Shown: positions 11,661-26,729, counted from the stretch's first letter. The stretch is 64,000 bases of DNA from Phragmites australis (GCF_958298935.1 NC_084927.1:26486001-26550000), one strand, 5' to 3'. Numbers and translations are program-made. Notes: generated by a model from the letters alone, not told the origin.

Positions 11661-13226
11661 ATTTTTAATTCTGAATTTAATTTAGACGGTTAGATGATCA
11701 TAAAAATAAATGGTCTAGATTCTTTTTTTTTCAATTAATGTGGTAATTTCTCCTCCAAAGTGAACATGGAGACTTCTTTTGCTGGCTATTTACTAAGATG
11801 ATAGATTTAATGAACTGAGTTATAATGTTGCATTTTCTTTCATTTAAGGCACATCTTTTTGGGTTCTTGGTCGTTGCTGAAAAATAAATTAGACGACATC
11901 TCAACGAGAGCATAATATCTGACCCTTGGCATAACAAGTTTACAATGCTCCGCTCATTTGACTGGCCTCTTGCTAGGGTCTATTAGGGTCCGACTAGGTG
12001 GACCCAAACCACCTGTAGCCCACCTCTCTTTCAACCTCTGTCCCTACCTCCGCCCATTGCAACCGCTGGTGCTTCTGTTGGTGCCGTAGCGAACCATCGT
12101 GCCCTCCCTTTCCCTTCCTCCACCAATGGTCAACGGTGTCCCTGCCACCTTGTCGTGTCACCCACCTCCCGCCGCCACTGCCATGCTGTGCTGCCCACCT
12201 CCCACCATCGCCACCTTGACCTTGCCCGCCCCTAACGACTCCCATTGTGATGCCCTCGTCTTGATCCGAACCACCGCATATGGCTATCACCAACGGCCGG
12301 CAGTGCCTCGCCGCCCCATCGGCACAGCGCCACCCACTGCTTGGCCTACCTCCCTCCCAATTTCTATGTATAAGGAAGAGAGAGCATCCTCGAAACAGAA
12401 AATCCCATAACCCTGACCCCAAGTCCGGTCGCTCCTCTACTCCGGAGACCAGACGCGAGGAGGAAGATAGAGTTCTTCCGTCCAACTAGGGGACTCGAAG
12501 ATTGCTACTCTTCCTGACCTCGCATGTATCTTTACATTGCTGCCAAGATACACTGCCTTTTTGTTTAGCGGGCCATGATACATTGTTGATCAAATGAAGT
12601 CATGAGATGGACAAGAAGAAACAAAAATTGCACGCATGCGTGCACACCCAACACAAGACTACAAGAGCAACAAGTAAAATCGAAGATGCAAGTTTCGGAA
12701 ACAGAAATCTGGACTTGGAGATGGCCGTTCTCCATTTCCACATACCGGCCCATACATAATCGACCCAAAATTATATATCCTCTACAACATTTTTTTTTTA
12801 GATTTTAGTATTTTGAATTTTAAAGCAATAAAATGTAATATTTTTTGATTTTTAACCTGTCGTCCGTTAGAAATATGATATTTTTATTTTTTTTAAACCT
12901 ATTGTAAGCAATTTTTCCAACGAACATCTAGTTTTGTAATCTTTTTATTTTCGAAATGTAAAAATAAATCTTGAAAATTGTCCGTCTAAGGCCCATACCA
13001 CCGGAATACACGTGGCCCACACACCGATTCCCACCTAGAAACCCTCGTCGTCTGTCTCACACCTCATCGCCGCCGCACCATCTCGCTCGCTCCTCCCCTC
13101 CGAACACCCGAGTCCAAGGCCAAACCACGCGCGCGGCCTTAAACCCCACCGCGCCCCTTTATCCGAGATCCGACGGCCCGGATCTATCCTCTCCCCTTCC
13201 GACGCCCCGTTCCCGCCCTTCTCTCC

Positions 13227-16200
13227 ATGTCGCCGCCGGCGGCCGGCGCCACCGCCACCTCCGGCGAAGCGCCGCCGTCGCCGCGCGAGCTCTACACCAT
13301 CCCGGCCTCATCTGGTAAGCGTTATGTCCCTCCCCTCGGCTTTCCCTCGCGCCCTTCTTCCCGTCGTGCTCCTCCTAGGGTTACGGGGTTGACCCCGACG
13401 CCAGCCGCCTGACCAAATTGCGTGTCTGCTGCCGCCCCCCCGCAGGTTGGTTCCGGTGGGACGGGATCCACGAGACGGAGCGACAGGCGCTGCCGGAGTT
13501 CTTCGGCGGCGCGGGCGGCGCCGGTTTCGGGACGGCGACGCGGAACCCTCGGATCTACCGCGAGTACCGCGACTTCATCATCGGCAAGTACCGGGAGGAC
13601 CCCGCCCGCCGCCTCACCTTCACCGAGGTCCGCAGGGCGCTCGTCGGCGACGTCACGCTCCTCCAGAAGCTCTTCGCCTTCCTCGACGCGTCCGGCCTCA
13701 TCAACTTCTCGGTCACGCCCTCCTCCTCCCGCCCCGCGGGGCAGCAGCAGGAGGCGGGAGTCGTCGTGGAGGCGCCCGTGGGGCTGCAGGTGACGCCGCG
13801 GCCTCCAGCGTCGTACTTCGCGGAGGAGAAGCGGGGAGGGGGCGGGGAGAACGGGTTCCGCCTGCCGCCGCTGACCTCCTACAACGATGTGTTTGGAGAG
13901 TGGGCGCCTGGGAAGGCGCCTATATGTGGTTTCTGCGGCGAAGAGTGCAAGGATAGGGAGTTTGAAACATTGGAGGTACTGCTAAGATTTCTTGTTTAAA
14001 AAACTATCAATGTTTGAAATTTCTTCTTGCATGGAATCGTGTTCTATAAATAGATTTTTGGGTTTTGTATTTTGAAATGCTAAATCTTAGGATATGGAAT
14101 ATGCAATGCCGACAACACTGATAGCGGAGATCAAAGCAGAGATGAAAATCGTACTAATAGTGGAGATTAAAGCAGAAGTGAAAATTGTACTATGGGGTGT
14201 AGGTTCATGGACGTTTCATTCGTGCTTGAGAAACACTGCAAACTTGTAATAAGGCCATTTTGAACTGAACTCTCCATCTTTATTAATATAATGGGTGGCT
14301 CTCCATCGAAGAAAATGAAAAAGTGCGGAAAAGATAATTGTGGTGCTACTGTATTTGATTAGCTTGATAAATATGTTGCATAAATGCCTGGATTCACTCT
14401 AGCCCCTAGATTCTAGGATTGGAGCTTTTTGTAACCTACAATTTTGATTTAGTAATTTTGGAGAATTCATTCATTGATATGTTTCGTAAATAATAATTGC
14501 CACGGAAGACGAAAAGATATTTTTTATGGACTAGCCGACTAGGTGAGGTTGTTAGATGATAAAATGGATCCCCTCTTCTTTGTGTAGCATGCCCTGCACA
14601 CTGATCTTTACTGAGCTGTACTCTGAGTGGTGTTGTTTGCGCTTTAGATGACATCAAGCAGTGATGAATTTAGAAAATCCCTAATATGTATTCATTAACG
14701 TTTCCTACATTCTCTTTTCAGGATGGTTTTAAAGTATGTTCCAAATGTTCCAAAACCAATAATGACAACAAGGAAGAAGCAACTAAATGTCCTGGTGACA
14801 AAAAGGAGAGCGTGGACAACCATGCTTCCAGTGCATGGACAGAAGCGGAGACGTTACTCCTTTTAGAAGGAGTCCTAAAACATGGAGATGACTGGGATCT
14901 TATTGCTCAGCATGTCCGCACAAAGAATAAATCAGAATGCATAGCAAGGCTTATTCAGTTGCCTTTTGGTGAACATATGCTGGGCACAATAAATGGTAAA
15001 TCTGTTAGCAGGCTCCACATGAACCAAACAACTGATGGAAAAATGAATCAACACATTATGAATGAATCTTCAAGCCAATCAATTGAAATGGTTGATGGCA
15101 TGCAGATTGATGGAAAGGAAGATAGTGCTGATAAATCTGCTGAAGAACATCCTGCAAAATGTAGACGGTTATTTTCCTCAATGGATGCTACCACTTCATT
15201 AATGGAGCAGGTAATTATTACGAAACGACATGCACCAAGAAACTCACGTGCCAAGGACGCATATAGGTTTTAAATAGCAAGAATACTAACATTTGCTTAT
15301 GCTACCTCAGTTAGCACTGCTGACTACAGCAACTAGCCCAGATGTTCTTGCTGCAGCTGCTGATGCCGCAATTAAAGCGTTGGGCAATGAAAACCCCCAA
15401 GCAAGGAAAGCTTTCCGTCTCAGTGAGAGAGAATACAAAAATAAGGCATTCTCTTCTAACCATGTCCAACAGATGTAAGAATAAGTTCTTATTGTTCACA
15501 TCTTTCTTCTTTTGCTACTATTGGTGTAATTTCTTAATTTTTGCATGACATTTTTTACAGTGATTGCAAAGGTTGTGATCAGGACACGGAAATGCAAGGG
15601 CAGACTGTTACTGGTAGGTCAAATTTATTTTCACATTCCAAGCTAATATAAATTCAGTATTCACCCCCTTGTTTCTACTCTGCTCATCTAATATCCATGC
15701 CTTCCATTCATGATTCAGATAAGAAGCAGGAAAAAAAGTTCATTGCTACTGCATATCAAGTGAGGGCAGCTGTTGCTACTGCTATCGGTGTAGCTGCTGC
15801 CCGTGCTAAAATACTTGCAGACCAGGAAGAGCGAGAAATGGAGCTCCTTCTGGCGTCTATAATTGAAACTCAGGTGAAACTCTTTTACTTATTTCCTACA
15901 TAACCTTTCATCATGGCAGTGTTTTGAATTTGTAGTTTTTACTGATGTTCCTTCATCCGAAAGTGACATGTGTGATACATTGTATTCTGATCAAATCATT
16001 ACATTTCCACAACACTCCACTACTTAAGTACTGCCACATTTTTAGCTTCCTAGCTGCTTACATATGGATAATGGACATGATCAGTTTAAAATAGGATAAC
16101 AGCAGTAGTACAACCGTAATTGTCATGCTTACCTGATTGAGGAATGAAGAGCTGGGAGATTCTTATGTGCGGACTGTGGGGCCTGGGGAAAGAAGGCTAT

Positions 16201-16754
16201 CTTGTTTCATTTTCTCAATTGTTCCTTTTCTATTTCCACGTTGTGTATAGGTCTCTAGGATGTCAATAGTGACCAAAGCTGGGTTAGTATTCTGTTCCCT
16301 TAGATTCCACTTTCACAGTTCCACCTCTTCCCGGGAGTCCTTGTAACTGTTCATGATGGACTTTAATAGCTTTATCAAAGCAGAATCGTTTACTTCGTGA
16401 TGATGCTCTCTTGGTGACAGACTAGTACTTCTTTATCTTACTTTTTGGTTTGGAGTGTAGTAAACTTTACATATCATTTCCAGAAATTTACTTCGGAATT
16501 GTGGTCTTTGCTTAATGACTGACTGCAGTTTGCTGTTTATCTATGTCGGGCAGCTAAGAAAGATACAATACAAGATCAAGCACTTTGATGAGCTAGAGTT
16601 GATCATGGAGCAGGAGTACACCACTATACAGCAAATAAAGGGGTCCCTCGTCAATGAATGGCTAAAGGTCCTGGGGCAAGCATTTCAGGCTGGAGTGTCA
16701 TTACCCAGAGATGAAGTGCTTACAAAGCTGTTCCTGAACAAGCCCACCCCATAA
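13227..16754 (+). CDS. SWI3A: SWI/SNF complex subunit SWI3A
   Basis: A core subunit of the nuclear SWI/SNF (BAF) chromatin-remodelling complex. Exons: 13227-13314, 13446-13975, 14722-15210, 15311-15474, 15561-15613, 15719-15873, 16554-16754; 559 aa. All introns fit GT-AG and keep phase. Domains: SWIRM at residues ~20-118 (ELYTIPASSGWFRW to FLDASGLINFS), a Cys-rich finger ~196-219 (CGFCGEEC...CSKC), a SANT domain ~243-287 (WTEAETLLLLEGVLKHGDDW), and a C-terminal helical/coiled-coil dimerisation region (EEREMELLLASIIETQ, then LRKIQYKIKHFDELELIMEQ). This order matches plant SWI3 proteins. Choice of SWI3A over SWI3B rests on the N-terminal sequence and length. The 5' exons are very GC-rich and the later ones AT-rich, as in many grass genes. 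The last exon's acceptor (GGGCAG at 16553) is the least certain junction. Confidence 0.93.
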
Positions 16755-17344
16755 GGAAGTTGACTGGAGTCGATTAGCCCACCTCTGATCTGCATCTCCC
16801 TCTGACTGTAGCTGGTAGATAGCTTCCTGCGTGTATGAGGGCACGTCTGTAAAGGTGCTGATTGAGCTTTTGATTTCCCAGAATTTGGGGCTTAGGATCG
16901 CCACAGCCCTTCATACTATACCTAGTTGTACCAACTAGGTTTAGATGGCAAAATTGCTGACAGCCTAGTGTAATTGTTGACATGTATGATTTCTTTCGTG
17001 TGGATATGAGCATGTTGCTTCATTTTGGGGTATCACTATGCTGTCTGATTGTCTTGGTTGGCTGCTTTGGTAATGTTGTATGGAAATATGGTATCTGAAA
17101 ATTGGCAGCGAGATGTTGACGTACATAAAATTCCTGCACTTTCTATGATCATCACCTGGTCGTAAAATGCATTTTGAACTGTGGTGAGCAGCCTAGTATT
17201 AACTCTAGCAACCAATCTGGACTGGTCAGATTTCGAATGGACGGTCAGGATGGAGAGAGTTTATCCTAATCCTGTCAGGATCCTCGTCCCCGAAACGGCA
17301 GCCAAAACCCTCGTCCCCAAACCTCTCCCGCGGCGAACAACCTG

Positions 17345-19936
<2,592 letters not shown>

Positions 19937-20549
19937 GTTGATCAGAGATCTATGTTTAGTTATTCAAGAATTCGTTTCGTTTTCCTTCATACAGAGGAAC
20001 AAACTTAATCTGTTGGATTCTTGGGTTGAGTAATCGGTGACAGGTTTTGTGCTAGTTAGTATGCTTTTTGGTTAATGCTTACTTGTGCCTTGTCGATGTA
20101 GTACCCTTTTTTTCGAAAACTGGGAGACACTTTTTCCATTATCAGAGAACGGAATATTTCGGTTCTTACATCCATATCAGTATCCGACGAAGTGGACAGG
20201 AGTTCCCAACAACCAGAACAAAAGATCTAAACGAAAGATGATATGGCTAATATCCAAATCAACTAACAATTTCATCATGATAGCAGACCCAAACCGAGAG
20301 GCAATAACATCTAAAGTCGCATGATGAATAACAAGTTCACCATCAAAATTAAACTACATCCATCTAGATTTGTTTAGGCATGTGAGGTCCACTGCATAGA
20401 AAAAAAGATATCTTCGTAGTTTTACAACATTTGCCCATTCTCAATTTCACAATGTTTCTCGGTAACCACTGAGGAAGCGCAAGTCAAGGTCAAGTGATAC
20501 ATCGGGAACAGACAAAACATCCTTATCGTGTAAAACCGAACGTATCACA
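19937..20549. other. Intergenic between convergent SURF2 and P450
   Basis: Contains the two 3' ends. No gene, repeat or element is recognised; short open frames lack any signature. Confidence 0.5.
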
Positions 20550-22194
20550 TCACTGCACGCATCTTCTTTCAGCCACGAGCACGAGAGGGTTCTTCCTGTG
20601 CACCGTCAACCCGCTCTCCTCCTCCACGTCCACCTTGACATGCGGCGGCGCGCGCCAGTCAAAGCAAAACAACAAGTTTGCCAGCAGCAGCTCGACCACG
20701 GCCGTCGCGAAGTGCACGCCGGGGCAGCTCCTCCGGCCGACCCCGAACGGCACGAGCGCGAAGCTGTCGTGCCACGGCTTGTGGTCGCTGAGGTCCACGA
20801 CCTCCTCATGCCGCTCCGGCATGAACAGCGCCGCGTCCGGCCCCCACGCGTCGGGGTCCAGGCCGATGGCCTTCGCGTTGACGATCACCCGTGTCTTGGC
20901 CGGTATCTCGCAGCCGTTCACCGTGCATGGTTCTATGGTTTCACGAGGCACCAGGAGCGGCGCCGGTGGGTGCAACCGCATGGACTCCCTGATGACTTGC
21001 TTCAGGTACTGGAGCCGCGGGAGGTCGGGCTCCCGGGCCATGTGTCTGTCGGCCACGACGCTGCGCACCTCTTGCTGCGCCTTGGCGAGGACGTCCGGGT
21101 GCCTGACTAGCTCCGTCATCGTCCATTCCACCGTAGCCGCCGCCGTGTCGGTTCCGGCAATGAACATGTCCTGCAAGCTCAAATTAAGCCAAAAATTTCG
21201 ATCCATCAGTACCATCCGATCGAGAAACTTTTGTAAGGTAACGCGCAAGCGCGTATGCACGTACCGTAAGGATGCCTTTGATCTGGCTATGGCTGCCGAA
21301 CGTGCTCCGGTGAACCGGATCGTCGTGCAGGCGGAGAAGCACGTCAACCAAGTCCTCCGCCTTGGATAGCTCGCGCTTGTTGAGGTGGTCGTTGATGACC
21401 CTCTCGTAGAACGCGTCGAGCTCATGGAAGTTCCGCTCCAGCCGCCTCCGCAGGCCACGGAGTGCGTCCAGCCACCCGAGGCACGGCATGTAATCGGCCA
21501 CAAAGAAAGCACCTAGAAGCTTCTGGGTCTCCTCGAGGACAGCGCCGACCTCGATGCTCTCTTCGGTGTCGTCGCCGAAGGCGACACGCCGCACGATCTT
21601 GTTGCTCGTTGCCATAAGCTTATCGCTCAAGTTCACGGGAGAGCCAGCTCTGGACACGTCCGTTATGGCGGCGACGAGCGCGGCGGCCTCGCCCTCCCGG
21701 ACGTCGCGGAAGCCGCGCACGCGTGGGGCGCCGAGGAGCTCCGACAGTGACGCGCGGCGCGCGGCGCGCCAGAACGTGCCGTCCGGGGGCGCGAAGACGA
21801 TATCCTGCAGGCCGTAGGTGATCCTGGTGGCCGCGTACAGAGCCGGGCGGCCGGACAGGGCCCGGTCGTTGGGCTGGAACACGGCGCGCAGCGCGTCGGC
21901 GGAGGACACAACGAGCGTAGGCACCGAGCCGAGGCGGAGCAGCATGAGCGGCGCCGCGTGCTTGGTGGCCAGCGCGGCGAGCGAGTCGTGCGGGAGCACG
22001 CCGAGCTGGTGGAGGTTGCCGACGATGGGTAGGCCTCTTGGGTACGGGAGAGAAGGCGAGCTGCGTCTCTTGAATGGTGCAAGTAGTTGTTTGAAGAGGA
22101 CGATGATAACAAGGACGAGGAGAAGACGCGCAAAGAGGTTATGAACTTGGAGCGTCTCCATAGACATTGCTGCCGAGATGGTGCTCATGATCAT
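20550..22194 (-). CDS. Cytochrome P450, CYP71 family-like
   Basis: A membrane-anchored ER monooxygenase of plant specialised metabolism; the substrate cannot be read from sequence. Exon 1 is 22194-21265, intron 21264-21171 (94 bp, phase 0, at the usual CYP71 position before the I helix), exon 2 is 21170-20550; 516 aa. Visible are an N-terminal membrane helix (LLLVLVIIVLFKQLL), a proline hinge (LPYPRGLPIVGNLHQLG), the I-helix AGTDT (~315-319), the K-helix ExxR (ESMR, ~372-375) and the heme loop FGVGRRSCPG with Cys ~459. The PERF motif reads PERH (~428-431). The first in-frame ATG is 22194; ATGs at 22188 and 22167 are alternatives, and the last aligns with the start of the broken paralogue. No lesion is visible. 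Subfamily not assigned. Confidence 0.93.
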
Positions 22195-22238
22195 AATCAC
22201 TACTTCACTAGTCAACTGATGTTTGTATGAGTCATGAT

Positions 22239-22247
22239 ATTTTATAG
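22239..22247 (-). promoter_or_regulatory. TATA box of the P450 gene
   Basis: TATAAAATA on the minus strand, about 45 bp upstream of the ATG at 22194. This implies a very short 5' UTR if transcription starts ~30 bp downstream. Confidence 0.6.
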
Positions 22248-22960
22248 ACTATGTAATAAGAAAGAGTGTTTGTTTTGCCTACTCCTATCATTTTAGACGT
22301 ATATGTACATAGTCAAATACTATATATTAATATATTTATAAATATTTGGATGGAAAAATGATAACTTATGCATGGCTTCGTCATTAAATTTACTTTCATA
22401 AATAATATGATTATATCTTATAAATATATTATACTAAAAATAGTAGTTAAAATTGTATTTTCAAAATTAATAATATTGTTTAAAGCATCATTTAGCAGCC
22501 AAAGACGATAGGGTTGCGTGAGTGGAGATTTGTTGAATATGAATGATCGAAACATAGTAAAATGCATGCGTGGCTAACGTTCCCTAATGGTTCGATGATA
22601 AAAAAAAATATCAATATAGAAAAGGTAAGGAACGAGCAGGAATATAGGAATTTCAAATATGTTCTTTTTCGAGCCTACCGGACAACGAGCAATTCAATTT
22701 CTTATTTGTAGGGAAAATATTTATATTTTTCAATTTTTTCTTCATAAATGTAGTTAAACGGATAGCATGTCAACGGGATAAAAATAACGAGAGAGAAATA
22801 AACAACCAAAACAATCAGTTACTCAAGAGAAAGTCCATAACATGCAACTAAAGAAGTGTCACAAATCGCACATACATTGTTTGAGCTAGAAATTCGGTAA
22901 CTTCTTAGACCGGACCTATCAGCTTTGACAAAAATGACCGGTGTAAAGAAAATGGTATGC
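22248..22960 (-). repeat. P450 upstream region duplicated at about 31540-32140
   Basis: Non-coding DNA upstream of the intact P450 shares ordered, diverged blocks with DNA upstream of the broken copy. Examples are CCTAATGGTT vs TCTAATGGTT, a shared GGTAAGGAA word, AAATGTAGTTAAA followed by AGCATG, a shared GAGCTAGAAAT vs GTGCTAGAAAT word, and CAGCTTTGACAAA vs CAACTTTGACAAA followed by TGTAAAGAAAATGG in both. The duplicated segment therefore reaches at least 0.7 kb upstream of the gene. Confidence 0.7.
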
Positions 22961-23257
22961 GGACTTTCAAACTATAGCGACAGGTTAGTTTACTATTGGG
23001 CCTGTTTGGATCCTATGAAATGAATCTGCTTCCAGTAATAGGATTCCAATTCAAAATCCAAAAGGAATTGAATTTGATGGAATCAGATTTTGTTTTTAAT
23101 TCAAAATCAATATGTTGCTGTTGCAAGACGTTGTGGCTAGAGTTAGGGGCTGAAGGTTAAAGAAAGGAAAAACTTTTTTACTTGATGGCAAAAGGTTTGA
23201 GGAACGTGGGGGTGTAAAGAGGATAACGTCTGGATCCCTCTCCCGGTTATATGGAAA

Positions 23258-23403
23258 GATGGGATCGGCAATTGCTCCATGATTGACACCGTTATGATGC
23301 AAAAGGACAAAAGGAAGATAGGATCGGCAATCGCTCTATGATTGACACCATGATGATGCAAAAGGACAAAAGTAAGATGGGATGATGCAAAATGACAAAA
23401 GTA
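23258..23403. repeat. 59-bp tandem repeat (two units plus a shortened third)
   Basis: Units 23258-23316 and 23317-23375 share GGATCGGCAAT, CATGATTGACACC-like and GATGCAAAAGGACAAAA words. A third, internally deleted unit follows to about 23403. Non-coding. The block begins after a GGGCCTGTTTGG word near 22999, which resembles a MITE end, but no partner end was found. Confidence 0.8.
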
Positions 23404-23639
23404 TGGTGGTGGATACGTAAGATGGCAGTTTGATACTGAGAACAGGTTGATAAGGTAGGCCCCCCTACCATACTAACTGCAGCACTTACGTGATGGTACA
23501 TGAAGTGGTCCAACTAGGATATGTTAGATGATCGCCATCAGATATAAAAGAGAATATTTTCACAATACTAATGGCCTATTTTGACTGTAATTCAATAAAT
23601 TATACCAATTGTACTAGCAAGACATCTCAAGTTTTCCTA

Positions 23640-24780
23640 ATTAGATGTTGGACTCTGTGAGGAGAAGGGCTTCCCCGAGAAAAGACGCTCTAGCCCCAGC
23701 CAGGGCCAGAAAGAAGGCCCGAGACATCTCGAATGATTCGGATACTGACCCTGAGGACATGCAAGTCCATATCTTTGACTGAGGTAATTTATAATCCCGA
23801 TTCTTATGCATTGGAGATTCATCGTCGTCTTGTCAGAAGAAATGAAAGACTGGTTTGGTCTTCAATGCTGACGCGAATGTACAAAGATGGCAAGCGTGCC
23901 TCAAGCGGAAATTTTGGAGGAAACATAGGATGTTCCGGCCCTAGCGCTGGCGTCTCCGACAGCAGGGCCGCCGGAGGAAAGGTTGAAGACAGGGGACGCC
24001 GCCGCGACGATCCTACTTTCGAGCCTGGCGATCGATCTGTTGGCTCGGAAATTCCTCCTTCGGATTTAGGAACAAGCTCTCAAGGTAAAACGTGTACTTC
24101 GCATTTTAGCTTGAAATCTTTCTTCTTTCCGATGTCCCGATTGATTTTTTTTTTTTTTTTTTTTTTTTTTTGGTTATCAGCTACATGGCTCACAGCTCTG
24201 GGGAGCCACGCAAGGCGGCCAGGAGGCATCGGAGCCCGTCATCGCACCTATGACGTCAGCCGTCACGACTCCGGCTGTCGCCGCAGATGAGCCCGAGGAA
24301 ATCCTCTCGGGCGCGACAGGAGAGGGTACGGCGGCCGTCTCCAAGAGGGGCGCGGCGGCGACTGTAGCAGAAGTTCCCATCGGTCTATCAACGGCCGGTG
24401 GTGTGTCCGACAGTAGCCCACTCAGGGGCTCTCGCCGGTCACTGTCGGGCTGGTTGGAGGTCATCGAGCGTTTGGACTTGAGCCCCTTGCCAGCTTTTAG
24501 AGTGACAGGGCATTGACATCCATCCAGGTAAGTTCTCCTTACTTGTAAATTATTTCCAAGAGTTTCTCTTCCGGTTTTGACCAACTCTTTTTATCTCGTA
24601 GGCCACACTGTGACTATGTTGCGTCTATGATGCCGTTGTACCGCCGGTATGCCGAAGTTGAGGCCGAGGTCTCTCTCGTTTCCGCTAGCAATCTAGAAAA
24701 TCTTCAACTCGAGCTGGTGGAGGAGAAAGCCCATATTGCGTGCCAGCGTGCCTGGGGAAGGTGGTCGCGCCCCACTTGAT
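23640..24780 (+). other. Degenerate coding-like remnant, unidentified, with poly-T tract
   Basis: GC-rich patches with open frames (24250-24516 and the stretch after 24600 reading CDYVASMMPLYRRYAEVEAE) look like exons of a transposon-related or hypothetical gene, separated by intron-like AT-rich DNA. A pure T tract of about 26 bases lies near 24147-24172. I recognise no domain, and no continuous coding model can be built. It could be gag-like retroelement sequence or a captured gene fragment. Confidence 0.3.
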
Positions 24781-24879
24781 CGAACCATCACATACGAAGC
24801 CCAACACGAGTAGTGCCGTCCAGTAAATGGTAGGATAAGATACAACCACATGTTGCAAATGGTGGAGCCATGATCTATA

Positions 24880-25160
24880 ATGACAGCAAGAGACGCGTAA
24901 AAACTGACGATCAACTTAGACATGACGCAACCGGTAAGAGATGGGCTTGAGCCATCCAGCTTGCAATCGCAGCAACAAGCAGGTGAAGAGAATTATTTGT
25001 ATCTTTGTATGATCAAAGACATATCTATACAACTATATTTGATGGAAACGTTAGAAAAAATTAAAAACCAGATAATAGATTTATTTATTGATCATATAAA
25101 TGTGAATTTGCAATATAAATGAATATAAAAAACACAGTGTAAAGAAGCTAGCAGCGCAAA
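24880..25160. repeat. Dispersed repeat, copy 1 (relative at 57990-58250)
   Basis: Shares ordered words with 57990-58250 in the same orientation: GCAATCG, AGCAACAA, GTGAAGAG, TATACAACTAT, TTTGA, CAGATAAT, a GATCATATAAAT core, GTGAATTT vs ATGAATTT, and AAAACACA followed by TGTAA. Both are non-coding. Probably two copies of an unnamed grass transposon. Confidence 0.65.
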
Positions 25161-25683
25161 TACGTGATCACCATACAAGTTTTGTCTATAATGGAACGAC
25201 ATAGAGGATACAAATAAATACAAGAGATAGAGATATATCGAGTACTCTGATGCTAAATCTAGCTTGGAACCGCGTCCAAACTCCAGGGCGAAGGTTTTGA
25301 TAGTCGTCCTCTCCAGCATCGCACCGCACCCAAACCGCCGGGGCTAGCAGAACAGATGCTCACAGCTATTCCACGGCATTTTGCAGGCAACTCACGGCAG
25401 GTTCCGGTCCGCGTTCGCACCGCCCGCCCGCGCCGTGCCAGCCGCGAGCCGCCCCAGGTCACCCAGCAAGCAAGGCCGTGCCGTAGGCGGCAGCCGGTTT
25501 CGGGCCGGCCTCGCGAGCATTTTCATCCGCCCGCTAGTGGCTGCCCACGGACGGACAAAGGTTTGGGCCGCTGGAGGAATGGGGTCGGTTTGTGTCAGCG
25601 GGCTCGCGCGCGGCTAGTCAACGAGTCGTCCATCAGTCGATCTAGCCGGACCACCAAAACGGCCATTTCCCGGGCTGAATCCC
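25161..25683. other. No recognisable gene
   Basis: GC-rich in 25330-25620 with overlapping Arg/Pro-rich open frames on both strands, the usual appearance of GC-rich non-coding DNA. No domain or splice model is supported. Confidence 0.5.
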
Positions 25684-26609
25684 TACGAGTTTTTTTTTAT
25701 TTGTATATTTTCTGACATTAATATTTAAATAAATAGATTCGTAATGAAAATAATTAAAAAAATAGACGTATTTCGTCAAAATCACTGTTTACAGAAATAT
25801 TTTTCTTTATACAACACTGTCGTCTTTTGTTACTCCAAAAATTCTAAAAATTTTATACGTGTTTTATAATTCATGTGTAACCTATTTTAATTGGATTCAT
25901 CTAAAAAGCATGTGTATAATTTAAATTAAAATTCTCGCAAAAGGACTACTTTTATAACTTTTAACAATTGTTAGTGCCTCAAATAAATTTTTAAAAATCT
26001 GAAAAAAAATTCACTAATATTCATCTTATGTGATGGACTAATTTCTAAAATTATTTTCTGACCTAGTCTATATAGTGAAAAAGTGAGTTCTTTTGTAATA
26101 TTCTATTCACATGAAATGATAAAAATGTATATAAATAGAGTATTACAAAGGAACTCACTTTTTCACCATATATTCTAGAATTAAAAATAATTTTAGAAAT
26201 TATTCCATCACATAAGATTAATATTAGTGAATTTTTTCAGATTTTTAGAAATTTATTTGAGCCCTAACAATTATTAAAAGTGATAAAAGTAGTCTTTTTT
26301 AGAGAGTTTTAGTTTAAATTATACACATGTTTTTTAGTTGAATCCAATTAAAATGGGTAACACATAAATTATGAAACACATAAAAAAATTAGTATTTTTT
26401 AGCAACAAAAGATCACAGTTTTGTATAAAGAACTGGGAGGGAAAAATACTGCTATGGACAGTATTTTTACGAAACACTGTTCACGCTATTGGCCCTGTGA
26501 GCCCCGTCGACTGATTACCGCTTAAACGTCTATTTTTCAATTCTTTTCATCAAAATTATTTATTTAAATATTAATGTTAGATAAACATATAAATAAATAA
26601 AAATTCGAA
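25684..26609. mobile_element. Long inverted-repeat (foldback) element, ~0.93 kb
   Basis: Left arm about 25684-26103, right arm about 26133-26609, with a spacer of about 30 bp. Reading the right arm backwards reproduces the left arm nearly base for base over long stretches (CATTAATATTTAAATAAATA, ATGTGTATAATTTAAA, TTCTAAAATTATTTT, GTGAAAAAGTGAGTTC). The right arm carries an extra ~55-80 bp GC-rich piece near 26455-26525 without a partner. No ORF. Such structures are typical of foldback or Mutator-like MITEs; a transcript would form a long hairpin. Target-site duplication not established. Confidence 0.85.
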
Positions 26610-26729
26610 TCCCTAGTGCCATACCCAGTATACTTACGGCGCGGGCTCACGTCCTGCAGCCATGCTCGATGTGGCCCGAAGCTTCCACTTCGTGATTGGG
26701 TGTGTGCTCCCGTATAGGTAAGATGAGGG

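Larger units (their letters stand above)
9898..13226. other. Intergenic: NAR2 upstream region and AT-rich repeats
   Basis: The region holds the presumed promoter side of the broken NAR2 gene, AT-rich DNA at 10080-10440 and the tandem repeats listed separately. The GC-rich open frames around 11990-12490 (both strands) show only low-complexity His/Pro/Gly-type translations with no family match. 13000-13226 is the pyrimidine- and CG-rich leader expected just upstream of a grass housekeeping gene (SWI3A). Confidence 0.5.

Noticed and set aside
11994..12485. 163-codon open frame on the minus strand, overlapped by a plus-strand frame
   Set aside because: Gly/Arg/Trp-rich, low-complexity translation typical of GC-rich non-coding DNA. 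No domain, no splice context, and the opposite strand is equally open.
20494..21369. 291-codon plus-strand open frame
   Set aside because: Antisense shadow of the P450 exons. The minus strand carries all P450 motifs in frame.
22195..22215. Seven-codon N-terminal extension of the P450
   Set aside because: The upstream in-frame codon at 22215 is TTG, not ATG. The first ATG is 22194.
23733..24290. 185-codon plus-strand open frame spanning a T tract
   Set aside because: The translation includes a Phe run from the T tract and has no family match. It is treated as part of an unidentified remnant, not a gene.
25356..25715. 119-codon plus-strand open frame
   Set aside because: Arg/Pro-rich with overlapping open frames on the other strand; no domain.
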